In this document: positions 37,801 to 49,228 of the stretch, in pieces
Position numbering within the stretch: the first letter of the stretch is position 1
Layout: every line of letters begins with the position of its first letter
Origin: Dromaius novaehollandiae
Taxonomy: Eukaryota; Chordata; Aves; Casuariiformes; Dromaiidae
Assembly (NCBI RefSeq): GCF_036370855.1
Contig: NC_088103.1
Span: 38,948,404-39,012,403 of the forward strand
Direction of reading: 5' to 3'
DNA length: 64,000 nt
Translations under genes and position numbers: made by a program
The notes under the pieces: model-generated
What the model was told of the DNA's origin: nothing
Databases searched by the model: none
The model's input: only the letters and a program-made list of their open reading frames with translations

Positions 37801-40800
37801 TATGTTGTTTTGTAATAAATTCTTTTAAAAATAAATTCTTTCCATTCAAGGATGATAAGAAGTAGTTGATGGCATTATCATAACTTTTAGCATGCTTGTT
37901 CTCCCTGCCCCCACTTCTCCCATGAGAACAGTAGAAGGGTGACACTGGTGACACGTCCCCAAACTGTTTTCTCCTCAAAGAAAAATGTTTTCTATCTTCT
38001 GCTTTAGATTAATTAAACATTAAACTCTGTAGTGTCAGGACCATCGTGTGATAATATACACAACCAAAGGCATCGTTTTTACTTCTGTTTTGTATAATTT
38101 TCCGGTTAAAGCTCTGACGTATTTTTCGCAATTCAGTGTACGCATTCTGTTTCCGTGCTTATATCCATTCCCTTTGTTCTACTTGCTATAAGGGAGAAGA
38201 TGTTTCACTTGCATTAAAATTTATAACAGTTACAAGTCGCTTTCTTATTTTTCCTGTCTTGTTCTCTAGTTGAAGAAAGAATCTTCTCTCTACTGATCTT
38301 ACGTATTCAGTAAAATTTGAAATTAATATTGATACTTTTTTCTTGTATTTTGTGTTTGATAAGCCTTTCAGTCTGTATAATTGGAATAAGGTGTCTCTTC
38401 AATTTTTCAGCTTCTGGCTGTCACAAGACAGTTCTCAGTATGTAGAACTACAACATTTGGTTTATGCAATAGATTTTCTAAAGTGTTCAGCTCTGTTCTT
38501 ACTGCTCCATTTCATTGGTGGGTGAAGTGGATATTAAAAAATTAACAAACCACTTTGAGAACCTTCAGAATGAACTGGATAGCATAAATGCAAGATAGAA
38601 AACCCACTTTCTGAATTAACCAGTGATTTTAACACTGCTCATTCTGCAGTACTCAGAATAGTAGCATCTGAAAAATGTAAGCTATGCAGCCTAGAAACAA
38701 AATCCTGGGAGCTGAACATGTACTATATAGGAGGTAGTCAGATGATTGCCTAGCCTGTTTTCTTAATTAAGTTTCTTAGAAACAAGTTCTAATCGAAGAT
38801 CATTTTGTGATTTAGGGGTTTTCAAGGGCTTTTTTTGGCATTGCTAGTACTTTCTTAGCATCTCTGATGATATATAGAATATTTGTTTTCCAGCTCACTT
38901 TGTGAACCTTTCCACTCGTAAAAAGCTTTTAGGTGCTGTGGAAGTTTAGCTTTTATTCTTGGGATTCCAGTTTGCATAAAAACACAGAGCATGTGGAGAT
39001 GCAGGAGAGATTCAACAGAGTTCTTTTTGATCACAGGCTTAGAAGCTTGTATCTTGATCCCAGAAGAAGAAAAGGCTGAAGATAAACTACATTAAAATCA
39101 TATTAATACTACTCTTAAGAGGGCTTAGGTAGGAGGAAATTGTTTCTGTAGATAAAGGGTACTAATTTTTTCCTCTTCTAATGTATGATGTAAGAATGCT
39201 TGAGAAGTAGAAGATGCAAGGATCTCAGTTTGGGGAATGGTGATGGTTTTATTTTAGGAAGATTGGTTTGGTCTAACTTTTCAGGTTTAAAATGTTTGCA
39301 GGCATTTTACATAAAATTACCTGTATTCTGAAACTACAAAATATGAGGGACTGCTGTTTGTTGCAAGGAACAGTGCTATGGGACCCACATTGTTTTATAA
39401 GTTCATACGAGTAAAAAGTTTTTGTGAGTGTTTGGAAGATATTTTTCAGTTGACTGGCTAATAGTTATTCCAATATCTGTTACATTGATTTAGAAAAACT
39501 TTTTAATGTTGTTTCTGACTAGATGGGACAGTTCTGTATAGTTTGTATAGACATGTACAGTGTTAGGAAGATAACCTGTTTTAATGTACCTGTTTTAATG
39601 CAGTTTTTAAATGTCAATCTTCTGTTCCTTAAACTTTTCAGAAAAAGCTAAGTGAATTTATTCTGTTTCAATGGCCTTTCACTACTTACCTTCATGTGTT
39701 CTTTCTTATGCTGCAGTATGATCTATTTTAAGCTATAGAGCACTTACCTGTTCTTCTGTTTTCATTTATATCGTTTTATTTGGGAAGTATTATCTGGTCA
39801 AGCTTTGCATAATTTTATAAGTTTGGATTGGTGAATAATAGTTTTATACTTTATGAGCTGAAAAAAACAGATACACATTTGAACACTTTCTGGTCAGAAG
39901 GTCACTGTTCCATGATCTGCATCTTGCAATTGTGATACCACATATACACGTATACATGAAGAGAGTGTCACTTGGAAACTGGTTAGAGTAGAGGGAAATT
40001 GGTGATTGCACACATCACACCTTACCTTTGAATAAATAGCAGTAGTTATTCTCTATAGCATAAATCTACATGACATCCAAGCACTAGTTTCTGTTATCTT
40101 GAAAACACTGATTTCAGTGGGATTACTAGGATAAGAGAATATGTGAATTTCCAGGATGAAAGATCTGTGATTAAAATGAGCATATGATCTGAAAGATACT
40201 GCCATTGTTATTTCTCATGAACCCTGGAAACAATTGCCAATACTTATTTGGAATATCAAACTTTGTCACTAGCTTTGTTTAAAAAAATACACATGCTTAG
40301 CAAACAAATATAAATATTTGTTGGCCAGTATGAATCCAAAAATAACTGGTGAAGCATGAATCCAACAGCAAAATCATGCAAACAGCAAATCCCATTTGAA
40401 GTAATGTCTTTACCAAAGATATCAAAAAGAAATTTTTTATAATCTTGGAAAGAGAACAGAAGAATAACGGCAGAATGCCCATGGCAAAAGATGTGCTAAG
40501 CGGGAAAGGTTGGGGCTGGTTTCTTGACTTCTTGGTTTTGTAAAACATGCCCAAAGGATTTTTTTTTCCTCCTGTTTTTATACATCCTTTCTAAAAAGTT
40601 GCAGGTACCCAGGAAGATGATGTTTTATGGATAGCCATGGCAGGCAGTCATCAGATCTGGGCACTGATGTTGGAAAGTGGAAAACTACCAAAAGGAAGGT
40701 AAACAGCTTTAATGAGAGACATAAGAAATTGCTGTTTGTTTGATAAATAGCCTTCAAACCCCAAAGAGAGATAATCACATTAAACTTGAAGTAATTTTCT

Positions 40801-43800
40801 TCAACCCGTGCTTAGCTTGAAGTTTGCTGCTTCTCTTCAGACTTAAAAGGCTTGCGTGCTTTAAAGTCTGCCTGTTCCCCCCCCCCCCCCCCCCCCCCCC
40901 ACATAAGTTCGATGAAATGGAAGTTGCTACTTTTGCTATGAAACTATGACTTGGTAAGCTACGTTCATGTAGCTGGATGTTACTTTTCATTGCATTTGCT
41001 GAATTATCTAATGATGAATGATAAATTAAGGTGAAATAAAAGTTAGCACAGAGGCAATTCAAATAATTCCTTGTGCTGCAGTACAGTTGTTTATAACTCA
41101 CATGCTTTTCCTGTAACTTCAGTTTATGCATAATGTCTAAAGTATTTCAAATTTATCCTTGAACTTGGTTACTATTTTCCTTCAGCGACTTAAAGAAAGG
41201 AGTCTGCATTCGATTTGCTGGGAGTGGAAATGAAGAGAACAGAAACAATGCATACCCGCATAAGGCAGGCTTTGCACAGCCTTCAGGTCTCTCTCTGGCT
41301 TCTGAGGATCCATGGAATTGCCTTTTTGTAGCAGATAGCGAGAGCAGCACCGTGCGAACAATCTCTCTGAAAGACGGAGCAGTGAAGCACCTTGTAGGAG
41401 GAGAGAGAGATCCATTGGTAATCACTTCAATCTTCCCCACACTGCCCTACTAATATTCCTCGAGCCTGACCTGGAAGAGCCACTTTTGGGGTGAGAGGGT
41501 AAATCAGTTTCCATGGCCATCCATTTCTTAACTTCGCTGCTTGGAATGCAAATGTGCCAGTTGCAGTGCTCAGGTTGTAGTGCACGTTGTTGCTCTAGGG
41601 ATTCACTTATTTATAAAATAGCCAAACTGAGATGGCATTGCCTGTTTTTTAAAGTCAGCTGTATTCATATTGATAACTTAACTGTCATGGTCTCTATTTC
41701 CATGGTCAATGTCCATAATCCCAGTTCTCAGTATATTTGTTTTGAAGTTGTCTTGCTTTGTTTTTAAAAAAGTCAGTTAATTTCCATTTAATTATAATCA
41801 TTTAAACTTATGTCAGCATTGAACAATCAAATTTTAATTTAATAACATACTTCTTCAGAATTTGTTTGCCTTTGGTGATGTGGATGGAGCAGGCACAAAT
41901 GCAAAGTTGCAGCATCCCCTAGGAATAACATGGGACAAGAAAAGAAAACTGCTGTATGTGGCCGATTCCTATAATCATAAGGTAAGTGTATGGGAGCATA
42001 TTGTATATGGTTTTACAATTCTTTCCACTGTGAGAGATTATTTTAGGAGCATACAAAGATTGCATTTGGAGGAGTTGAAGAAACACTTCTTTTGTGGGTT
42101 CTCTTTTGTTCCTCCCCTTGTGGGTCTTTCTCTTGAGCCATTGTTTTGTTATCACGTGTTGTTGTACTGATATGATGGCAGGTTTGATACTGCAGGTTTG
42201 TTAAAACTTGTAGTCCAAAAGGACTTGTTTTTGGACTTCCTTAAAAAAGCCACATATATTTTTGAGAAGAAACATTGTGGGTTGCCCTCATGTAATTGAG
42301 AGTCCCTTTAGAGAGAAGAAAGATTGTGTTGTGTGATTCTTCTCATGTAGTGATGTATAAACTTTTATGCCTGTAAGCTTGTCAACATTTACCTTGATTA
42401 AATGTATTAATAAAAAAGTAATTTGTTTTATTTTAATTTGAAGAGTAAAATATATACACTAAATACTCATTAAAGTTTACATAGCAAGTTAGGTTTTTTT
42501 TCTTGAAGTAGTAGCAAAATAAACACTGAAACTGTATTTTGTACAATACTTGAAACAAAATTTAACTCGCCCATTTTTAGAAAGAATGATATAAAAGTTA
42601 GCCTGCCAGTTTTGTTATTTGTCAAGCATTTTGCAAATGTAAGAAAAACGTGCCGTTCAGCATACTTACATAGCAAAGGGGTAGGTAGCTTAGAAATGAT
42701 AAAAGAGAACACTAAATGAAGACCAAAGGAAGCAATAAAGTCCAGCAGGGAAATCAGGGAGAAAGAAGGGAGGTATTTTTTGTTAAAGGATGATAACCTA
42801 GCAGCCACATAGTTTCAAGGATAGACACTTGTTAGCTAAGGTACTCAAAGTTAGTGCTGGCTTCTGAAAATGTTGGGCATAAGATAATGCAGAACTTTTA
42901 AATATTGGTGGTTTATTTTTACTCAGGTTGGTTGGTTTGTTTGTTTATCTTAGATTAAGGTTGTAGATCCTAGAATGAAGAACTGCACCACCCTGGCAGG
43001 CACAGGAGAAGCAAGCAATGTTACTGCTTCCAGCTTTACACAGTCAACTTTTAATGAACCAGGAGGTTTATGTGTTGAGGAAAATGGCCGCTTGATGTAT
43101 GTTGCAGACACAAATAATCATCAGATTAAAGTGCTGGATTTGGAAACAAAAATTCTTTCCATGGCAAGTAATATTTATTAAACGTGCTGATACTGGTGTT
43201 TCTTGTTACTATTACAGACTTTGGTAAATGGTATAAGAATCATATAGCTAGTGAAATTTTGGTACACTAGTTATCTTCACGTAATATTTTGCGGAAAATG
43301 TGATTTTTGCAAACAAACATTGCTTGTTAGCTCATTTGTTGAAAGCCTTAGTCTTTGGGAAGGCTACTTTTGCGTAGAAACAGAAAGTGATTATCCTCTA
43401 TAAGTAATATGGAAATGTGAGCTGTCTTAGAAAAATACAGTGCAGTTTTGCAATATGAAAAACATTTCATGAGCCCTTGCAACTCTCTTCGGAATGAGTA
43501 GAAGTTGAAATTGGTTACCAAGTCATGTAGTTAAGCCACAAAAGATGGTTCTGAGAGGTCAGCCACTTCAGGCATGATATACAGATGACTAAGTTATCTT
43601 CAGGACACACTAGGGTGTCATTTATGCCGAATTTCAGCTATTCTACATTTACTACTGGGTGAACTGCTGTGCTGCAAAGTAAATGCAAGGCACTTCGCCC
43701 CTTATGGTTTGTGTCTACATTACCTTGCAATATCTTGCTTTTTTTCGCACGTTGTTTTTACTAGATCTTACGTCTGTTGACATCTTTGCCTGTAATTCTG

Positions 43801-46800
43801 CATCTGTATGTCTGATCTTTAGTTATACCAGAAGCATGTGGAATATTGAGATATGTAAAATAAAACAAAGATGAGTTGCAACAGTGAACTGGAGAGAAAT
43901 GTCCTCAATAGATTACTTAATATGGCTGCTATTGGGAGAGCAGAAGAGCTCTCATTGTTCCCTTGTAGGTTGAAAAAAAAAAGTTTCTAAATCAGAATTC
44001 TTCCAAATCTTTCAAAAATGTTGGTACTACGAAGTTCTGTTTTTACTATTACAACGCTGAACTTCTGAAGCTTACTTCTAAATGGCGTCTGACTTTTAAT
44101 ATGTGCAGTGCAGAATTTTAACATTCTTTCTCTTGGGCTTCCAAGTTGTCATATCAGAACCACTTTCAGAATTAAGCACTGCTGTCTTTGCTTACACCAC
44201 GTGAGGGCAAAACAACTTTGAATTCCTGTCCATCTTATAATGGCTCTATGTCTTACTGTTTTCATACAGGTATGACAGAATGGTCAAACTGTCTTTGTGT
44301 AGGTTTAAATTTTCATATTAAATGTAGCATTCTGGGAAATAATCCTTTGCTTTGCTGTGTAATCTGCTAGGTTAGAATCTTAGATTTTATTATCTAATGG
44401 TAACTAAAAATTTAATGAAACTGTTAAAATTTTGAATTAAACTATGCTGTAACTAGTGGAAGCTCTGAAGTGGTAGATTTTGTGATTTTAATAGTGAATG
44501 TTATTTTTTTCAATTTTATATATTCATATATCAATTTTATATATTTTATATATTTTGGACTTTTAAAAAAATCTGTCCTTTATTTCTGTCAGTGCAGTAC
44601 TGTTGCATTCTGTCTTGTCATATGTTAGTTTTCCTAGTCCACGTCAGCTATGAATATGTGATTGTATTGTGAAAGCCTGTTTGCTCTACAGCACAAATAA
44701 AAATTAACGTTTTGTTTGATTTTTGCTGATAGCTGCCTATCCTGAATCCAGAAGCATGGGATGTTCCAGATCATCTTTCTGTACAAAGGGATGAAATAGC
44801 AAACCTTCCAAAACTGCCTAAATCTGCACCAAACATTCAACTTCCTTCACTGACTGTAACTCCTGGCCAGACAATTCAATTTCTGTTAAAGTTGACTCTT
44901 CCTCCAGAGACAAAACTGAATGAAGAGGCACCTAATTCCTGGTTCATCACAGCGGAAGGTAAAGTGTCTGTGTTGTTACATCAGTTGAACAAGACAAGGG
45001 ATCTCGATCTCATGGACCAACATGGCTCTTGCAGGCCTGTGTTCCCATATGACATTGTGATGTGATGTACAGTGTTTAGAGTTGCTACATTTAACAGCTG
45101 GAGTGGGAAGATTAAGAAAAAAAATGATAATGGCTGCTTTTTGCATGAATTAACACATTCTACATTCACTTTTTCAGAAGTGCTTGGAACAAGCTGCCAG
45201 TGAGGGTTGGCAAAGATACTGTTCCTAGAACAGTCAGCCTTTTTGAATTTTAAATGCTTGCCTTCTCCGCTCTGTCTCTATGAATAGATTATCCCAGGCC
45301 TAGTGTCTGTTTCTTGGAGAAAGCTTACCATGAACCTGAAGTATATTCCTGAAGAAGGTTCTTTTTTTTTCTTTTTCTCTCTTCAAAAAATTATTTGAGG
45401 TATATTTTTGTGTAACCACTTTGAACCTATTTGGTTATAGTTCATATTTGCATATTTCTGCTTGAATATTTCTATAACAAGGCACACATTCTTACATAAG
45501 AGGTAAGTTGTTATGTCAAGGCAGCAGAAATGACTGGCCTTTATTTCAAGTTCTTTTGCTGACTTCCTGTGTGACTTTGCACAGTTCTTTTGGTCACTGT
45601 GTACCTTGGTTACTGTAAAATGGCAATAATAATATTTCATGTCACAGAAGTGTTGTGAAGCTAAATTAACCAATGTCTCTCAACTCTAACTATTTGAAAA
45701 GAACACAGAGAGCATGTTCTTATGGCCTGTGATTGGAGTGGTTTAATTCCATCCATCATTGCCATTCTTACACTGGACATTACTGTACCCATAGCATAAC
45801 TGGCAGAATGAAACATGTGAGCGTTCCCTAAAATTTCCTTCAGTACAAAAATAGCAAGGTTATCTGAAGCTCCTTCTTGGGCAGGGTGACCATTAATGAG
45901 TGTTTGGAAACAGTGTTTTCCAGTGTAACAGCTATACCTGGAAGGGAACATGTATCAGTGTCCTCGGAAGTACCTTATGAAAGCCAATATATAAAATAAC
46001 CTACATGTTTTTCAGATGCTTTGTGTGGTGAAACAGTTTTGCCTGGTAATTGAGTTACTCGGGTGTGACTCATTTGCTTTAACACATTTATGCTCTAGGA
46101 ATAAATTTTTGATCTCACTAGAATGTTAATGCTTCTAAAAGGTATCCTATACTATGCACTCTATTCCTAAGTAAAACTGCTGGAAGACACTTAGTATGCA
46201 GACGCTGAGAAAAAAATCTGAACCTTATAAACACATCTGCTGTTAGTCTGTAGGTTCCCTAGAAGTATGTGATGCAGCATACAGAGAACTGTTACTTGTA
46301 GGAGGGAGTGGACAAGTTACCCACTAAGCCAGTACAGAGCAATAGAAAGCTTAACTGATTGTTTAGAGTTGCTAAACCTTTTTTTTAAAAAAAAGAAGTC
46401 TAGAATGTCATTTTCTTTTGGTTTGTTTGTCAAGTTCTGGATGTTGAAAACGCCTCATTTGCACTTTCAGTAGATTTTTGGGAAGTCATAGAGAAAACAC
46501 TTGTATTTAAATTATTTTCACTCGTTTGTAGCACTGCATTGGAAAACATTCCATTTTAGAAATGCTGCTAGATTTTAAAATTCTGCTAATTACTAGTAAT
46601 TGTTCTCAGGCTGAATTGACTGTTACAGTCTATTTATACTGTCAGTAGTCATCAGTGTATGCAGATGCAGTTAAACAGATCTAAAACGACACATCTTATC
46701 TTTTGACTAGTCTTTTGTTGGCCAGCTTTCAAAGTGTCTCTATATCCATATGGTACCTTAATTAGATGGGTTGTTTTTAAAACAATCAAAAAAATACTGT

Positions 46801-47965
46801 ATGGCACTTCAATTTGTTTGTACACCTTGTGGTTTGAGGAAGTTTCTCATCTCACTTTTTGCCTTTAGAGAACAGATAGATTCTTTCCAGGAGTATCAGC
46901 ACAATTTTTGGCCTAAAAATCTCCAGATATTGTTGAGGTAAAGAGATACGTCATAGTTTCAAGGGCTGGTAAAACTGCAGAATGTAAGCAACTGAAACTC
47001 AACAAGTCATTTCCAGGTCATATATTCTAGAGCCAAGTTGTAGTTATTTGCTGAAAAATACCAAAAAGAACACTTCATCCATCTCACTTATGGCAAAATA
47101 CAGAGTACAATGCAATGAGTTAGGTGCGTTTATTGTGCAACTCATTTGTCAGCTCATGTACTCTTAAATATTTAAATAAATATGAAGCTCAGGTCTCGCT
47201 GTAACAGTCAGCCTGAACATTACTAAATTATAGCAACCCACTTATAAAGCCAACATTTCTGTTTGGAAATGTCATAAAGTACCTTCAGTTTTATACATTT
47301 ATGGCAGTCACCTTGCCTTGAGTATTAGGCCCCTGATACAAATCTGTAACAGTCCATTAATTTAAGGAGTTTTGATTATATATCTCAGAATAAATTTTAA
47401 TATTCTTATTAGAGCTTATAGGACAAATTTTAGATGCGTTGCATTTAACCGAGGCATACTTCTTAAATCAAAGCTATGGATTCTTCCACCTTTAAATGAC
47501 TACCAAAGAAACATTTGTAAACTGCTTTTCCTTTTTCTATGTGACTGGAAAAATTAGGTGAAATTTCCCCTAGTATTGCACATGGAAAGAAAGTCCATGT
47601 TGTCTAATAAGTAAAATCAATGCTTTCTGTAGCTTTTAGACACGATGTTGAATGTCCTAATGATAAAACCTGTTTGTTTTGTTTTGTTTTGTTTTACAGA
47701 TAATACATGGTTGCTTCAAGGACAGTGTCTGTCTGGAGGAATTAAGGATGTTTCTTGTCAAACTCTCATTCCCTTTCAGTTACCCAGTAGCTGTCTATCA
47801 GCTGAAGCTATCCTGGCTATCAAAGCGTGCCTCTATTATTGCAGCAAAGATAGCAGTGCCTGTATGATGAAAGGAATCTCATTCAGTCAGCCTTTACAGA
47901 TAGCTAATACAAACCAAAGTAGCTCGACTCAAGTTGAACTGACATACGCATTTTTAACTAACTAA
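15368..47965 (+). CDS. NHLRC2: NHLRC2, thioredoxin-like / NHL repeat protein, complete coding region
   Basis: Eleven exons join without a frame break to 727 residues (human is about 726): 15368-15539, 17767-17919, 25191-25646, 27837-27958, 29684-29813, 40605-40698, 41186-41417, 41859-41981, 42954-43163, 44733-44958, 47700-47965. Domains: thioredoxin-like with CXXC motif C88-I-N-C91 inside [17 protein letters not shown]; six-bladed NHL propeller marked by [40 protein letters not shown] and [11 protein letters not shown]-terminal beta-rich domain from about 600. Human NHLRC2 variants cause FINCA disease; its biochemical reaction is not settled. The start lies in a strong Kozak context (GCGCCATGG). 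An ATG at 15295 is out of frame and overlaps the start. Oddities: GC donor at intron 9, weak donor at intron 5, and a shorter exon 5/6 loop than in human. Confidence 0.97.
15540..17766 (+). other. NHLRC2: NHLRC2 intron 1
   Basis: The first about 170 bp remain CpG-rich (including a GGAGC repeat near 15,580). The rest is AT-rich with no recognised element. Confidence 0.8.
17767..17919 (+). CDS. NHLRC2: NHLRC2 coding exon 2 (thioredoxin-like CXXC)
   Basis: 153 nt. Acceptor tgaattccag|ATTTACAG; donor GATAAAG|GTAAAA. Residues 58-108, with [22 protein letters not shown] and [11 protein letters not shown]88 and C91 form the CINC motif at the thioredoxin active-site position. Confidence 0.96.
17920..25190 (+). 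other. NHLRC2: NHLRC2 intron 2
   Basis: 7.3 kb, mostly unique AT-rich sequence. It has a 13-bp tandem (cttacttaaagct) near 18,160 and a 27-base A run at 22826. A Lys/Glu-rich open segment near 19,911-20,070 is treated as chance. Confidence 0.75.
22826..22852. repeat. A27 homopolymer
   Basis: 27 uninterrupted A. No AATAAA just upstream and no target-site duplication identified, so a retrocopy tail is not supported. Confidence 0.9.
25191..25646 (+). CDS. NHLRC2: NHLRC2 coding exon 3 (end of thioredoxin fold, first NHL repeat)
   Basis: 456 nt, the largest exon. Acceptor ttcctttcag|ATGGTC; donor ATTGGAG|GTAAGG. It encodes [54 protein letters not shown] and [12 protein letters not shown], all close to human NHLRC2. 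Confidence 0.97.
25647..27836 (+). other. NHLRC2: NHLRC2 intron 3
   Basis: AT-rich intron. Nothing recognised. Confidence 0.8.
27837..27958 (+). CDS. NHLRC2: NHLRC2 coding exon 4
   Basis: 122 nt. Acceptor tcattggtag|GTCCAAAC; donor AGAAAG|GTAAAT. Residues 261-301, with [12 protein letters not shown] and [12 protein letters not shown], an NHL signature. Confidence 0.96.
27959..29683 (+). other. NHLRC2: NHLRC2 intron 4
   Basis: AT-rich intron. Nothing recognised. Confidence 0.8.
29684..29813 (+). CDS. NHLRC2: NHLRC2 coding exon 5
   Basis: 130 nt. Acceptor tttcatacag|ATTGACC. It encodes [25 protein letters not shown] and [10 protein letters not shown]. The end is set by frame: only the weak donor TTTGA|GTATTG at 29814 leaves the single base needed by exon 6. 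The GT dinucleotides at 29819 and 29825 give the wrong phase. Confidence 0.8.
32220..32345 (+). mobile_element. Possible old CR1-type LINE 3' fragment
   Basis: gggttagacaatctttta, ggaatgggctgaatgtattt and gaactagatcacttcttgg parallel the CR1 3' terminal text (aggttagacaaacacctg, ggaatggtctaggt, gactagatgacctcttgagg). Strongly diverged. Confidence 0.4.
35130..35212 (-). mobile_element. MIR-like SINE core fragment
   Basis: The plus-strand text 'catgaggtagtaag...tttccctattttgtacagatg...ctgaggcaacgaggctaagtgac' is close to the reverse complement of MIR (tgaggtaggta... ccccattttacagatgaggaaactgaggcacagagaggttaagtgac). Confidence 0.65.
35529..35553. repeat. T25 homopolymer
   Basis: 25 uninterrupted T, 10 bp after a TGTGTGTGG motif. 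Confidence 0.9.
40605..40698 (+). CDS. NHLRC2: NHLRC2 coding exon 6
   Basis: 94 nt. Acceptor aaaaagttgcag|GTACCC; donor AAAGGAAG|GTAAAC. It encodes [20 protein letters not shown] and ESGKLPK. The residues at the exon 5/6 join are fewer than in the human protein (loop of about 7 against 10 before the conserved ILW/VLW), so the propeller loop is shortened or the join is slightly different. Confidence 0.9.
40699..41185 (+). other. NHLRC2: NHLRC2 intron 6, with C24 tract
   Basis: A 487-bp intron whose middle is a 24-base C homopolymer. No other element. Confidence 0.85.
40877..40900. repeat. C24 homopolymer
   Basis: 24 uninterrupted C, 285 bp upstream of exon 7. Such runs can form i-motif or G-quadruplex structures and their lengths are often miscounted in assemblies. 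Confidence 0.85.
41186..41417 (+). CDS. NHLRC2: NHLRC2 coding exon 7
   Basis: 232 nt. Acceptor ttttccttcag|CGACTT; donor CCATTG|GTAATC. Residues 376-453, with [48 protein letters not shown] and HLVGGERDP. Confidence 0.97.
41418..41858 (+). other. NHLRC2: NHLRC2 intron 7
   Basis: Short intron, GT/AG ends. Nothing recognised. Confidence 0.85.
41859..41981 (+). CDS. NHLRC2: NHLRC2 coding exon 8
   Basis: 123 nt, 41 whole codons. Acceptor acttcttcag|AATTTG; donor CATAAG|GTAAGT, near consensus. It encodes [25 protein letters not shown] and [11 protein letters not shown]. Confidence 0.97.
41982..42953 (+). other. NHLRC2: NHLRC2 intron 8
   Basis: Short AT-rich intron. Nothing recognised. Confidence 0.85.
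42954..43163 (+). CDS. NHLRC2: NHLRC2 coding exon 9 (GC donor)
   Basis: 210 nt, 70 whole codons. Acceptor tttatcttag|ATTAAG; donor CCATG|GCAAGT with GC at 43164-43165. It encodes [40 protein letters not shown] and ends ETKILSM. Exon 10 then starts LPIL, matching human SVLPIF. Using the GT at 43168 would shift the frame to an early stop. Confidence 0.9.
43164..44732 (+). other. NHLRC2: NHLRC2 intron 9 (GC-AG)
   Basis: Begins GCAAGTAA and ends gctgatag. A TA-rich stretch (ttttatatattcatatatc...) lies at 44505-44560. No other element. Confidence 0.8.
44505..44560. repeat. TA-rich tract
   Basis: Imperfect repeats of ttttatatatt. Confidence 0.7.
44733..44958 (+). CDS. NHLRC2: NHLRC2 coding exon 10
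   Basis: 226 nt. Acceptor gctgatag|CTGCCT; donor GCGGAAG|GTAAAG. Residues 565-639 link the propeller to the C-terminal domain: [30 protein letters not shown]. Less conserved than the propeller. Confidence 0.95.
45555..45670 (+). mobile_element. MIR-like SINE fragment
   Basis: Reads 'ttgctgacttcctgtgtgactttgcacagttctttt...ctgtaaaatggcaataataat...gttgtgaagctaaatta'. This parallels MIR 'agctgtgtgaccttgggcaagt... ctgtaaaatggggataataat... gttgtgaggattaaatga' over more than 100 bp in the same order. Confidence 0.7.
47671..47695 (+). repeat. (TTTTG)n tract serving as polypyrimidine tract
   Basis: Four to five TTTTG units directly precede the exon 11 acceptor acag, so a microsatellite doubles as a splice signal. 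Confidence 0.8.
47700..47965 (+). CDS. NHLRC2: NHLRC2 coding exon 11 and stop
   Basis: 266 nt ending in TAA at 47963-47965. The acceptor gttttacag follows a (TTTTG)n tract. It encodes [34 protein letters not shown] and the C-terminus ELTYAFLTN. Similar in length and ending to human NHLRC2. Confidence 0.96.
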
Positions 47966-49228
47966 CCCAAAGCCAGTTAATTTCATACTTTATTTTAGTG
48001 TCCAGTGTTTCTGTAGGAGAAAATACGGATAAGTAACTTTTGTCCATTGTTCATTTTCCTACAGCTTATGAAGATGCTAAGAAATAATATACTTGATAAA
48101 ATGAAGTAGAGTTCCTCACAATTTAACATGAAAACTTATAATCACCACCTCAGTTCTTTTCATTACTGTAGCAGCTATAATATAGTAACACTCTAGATTC
48201 TGTTGCCAATTGTGAATATAGTGGATGTATGCCGTTCTGAGCAATGAGCAACAATTTCAGGAGTTCTTTTGGAAGAGGTAGTACTGCTTTGTGATGTTAC
48301 TGTAATAAGTTCTTTGCACTGTGCATACTGTTAGAGCAGCTAGATCATTTTGGACTAGCAGTTAGAAATTCCTTTCACGCCCTTAACTTCTAACAGAATG
48401 TCACAACCAATGCTTTCTTTCTCCAGGTTATAAAAGAGTTATCTTTCCTATTTTTCAATGTTGGCATTTATGACACGTGTATTTTGAAAATACATCTTAA
48501 ACTAGGTGCAGCTCTAATTTTATGCAAACTGTGTTTTACTTACCTAGATAGGACCGCCTTATATGAAAAGCACAGTTTCATGAAAAAATTTCTTTGAAAG
48601 GAAGTGTTTAAGTTCCTACAGAAGCATTTCATACTAATTTCTAACAAAGAATGTGCCTCTCTCTAATGTATGTATAAAAACGTGTCAGAGTTTTTCTGTT
48701 ATATACCCATTTACATTTTATAGTAAATTGTAGGTAATAGTTGAATATCTAAACTGCAAAAATTAAACGTCAGCCATTTCAAGCAGGTGAATCACTTTTT
48801 CTTCCCACTTCTATGATTTCTGTGTAAAGACCTGTCTGAAGACTCCTGTCTTGCAAACACATATGATTATGAATAGTATCATACTCTTGAAATCTAATTC
48901 AAAGCCTTTGGAGTCATTTGTTATAGTGGCCTCTGGACCAGAACCATGCATTTAATGATGGATTATTCACATTCACATTCATGTTTGCAGGATCTGAGCT
49001 TTTGCTAGTAAACTGGTATTCTAATCTTTGAGTAAGGCGCTTTAAAACTGCATTCCAGAACTCTGCCTTTGCTGTTTAAATGTTTTGCAAGCGCATAGCA
49101 GGAGTACTGGAGCATGTGTGTGTTTCTTCCATGAATTGGTAGGGTTTCCACTGGGCTTCAGTGATACTTGAGTTGGACTCAGTGGTTGGATCACGAGGAT
49201 CAGTTCTAAGTAGATGAGTTTGTCCCAA

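Larger units (their letters stand above)
29814..40604 (+). other. NHLRC2: NHLRC2 intron 5, the largest
   Basis: 10.8 kb. It holds a possible old CR1 tail (about 32,220), a MIR-like fragment (about 35,130), a T25 tract (35529) and short stretches resembling an old amniote repeat (about 35,385 and 40,105). Overlapping ORFs on both strands at 30,905-31,259 have no recognised relative. Confidence 0.75.
44959..47699 (+). other. NHLRC2: NHLRC2 intron 10
   Basis: 2.7 kb. Contains a MIR-like fragment near 45,555 and ends in a (TTTTG)n tract at the acceptor. Confidence 0.8.

Noticed and set aside
41153..41440. Minus-strand ORFs of 77-95 codons
   Set aside because: Shadows of NHLRC2 exon 7.
43164..43169. 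GT donor at 43168 for NHLRC2 exon 9
   Set aside because: It leaves one extra base and shifts exon 10 to an early stop; the GC donor keeps the conserved frame.
45180..45260. Another CR1 3' fragment (ttggaacaagctgccagtgagg)
   Set aside because: Only about 20 bases resemble CR1; neighbouring sequence does not follow the CR1 order.
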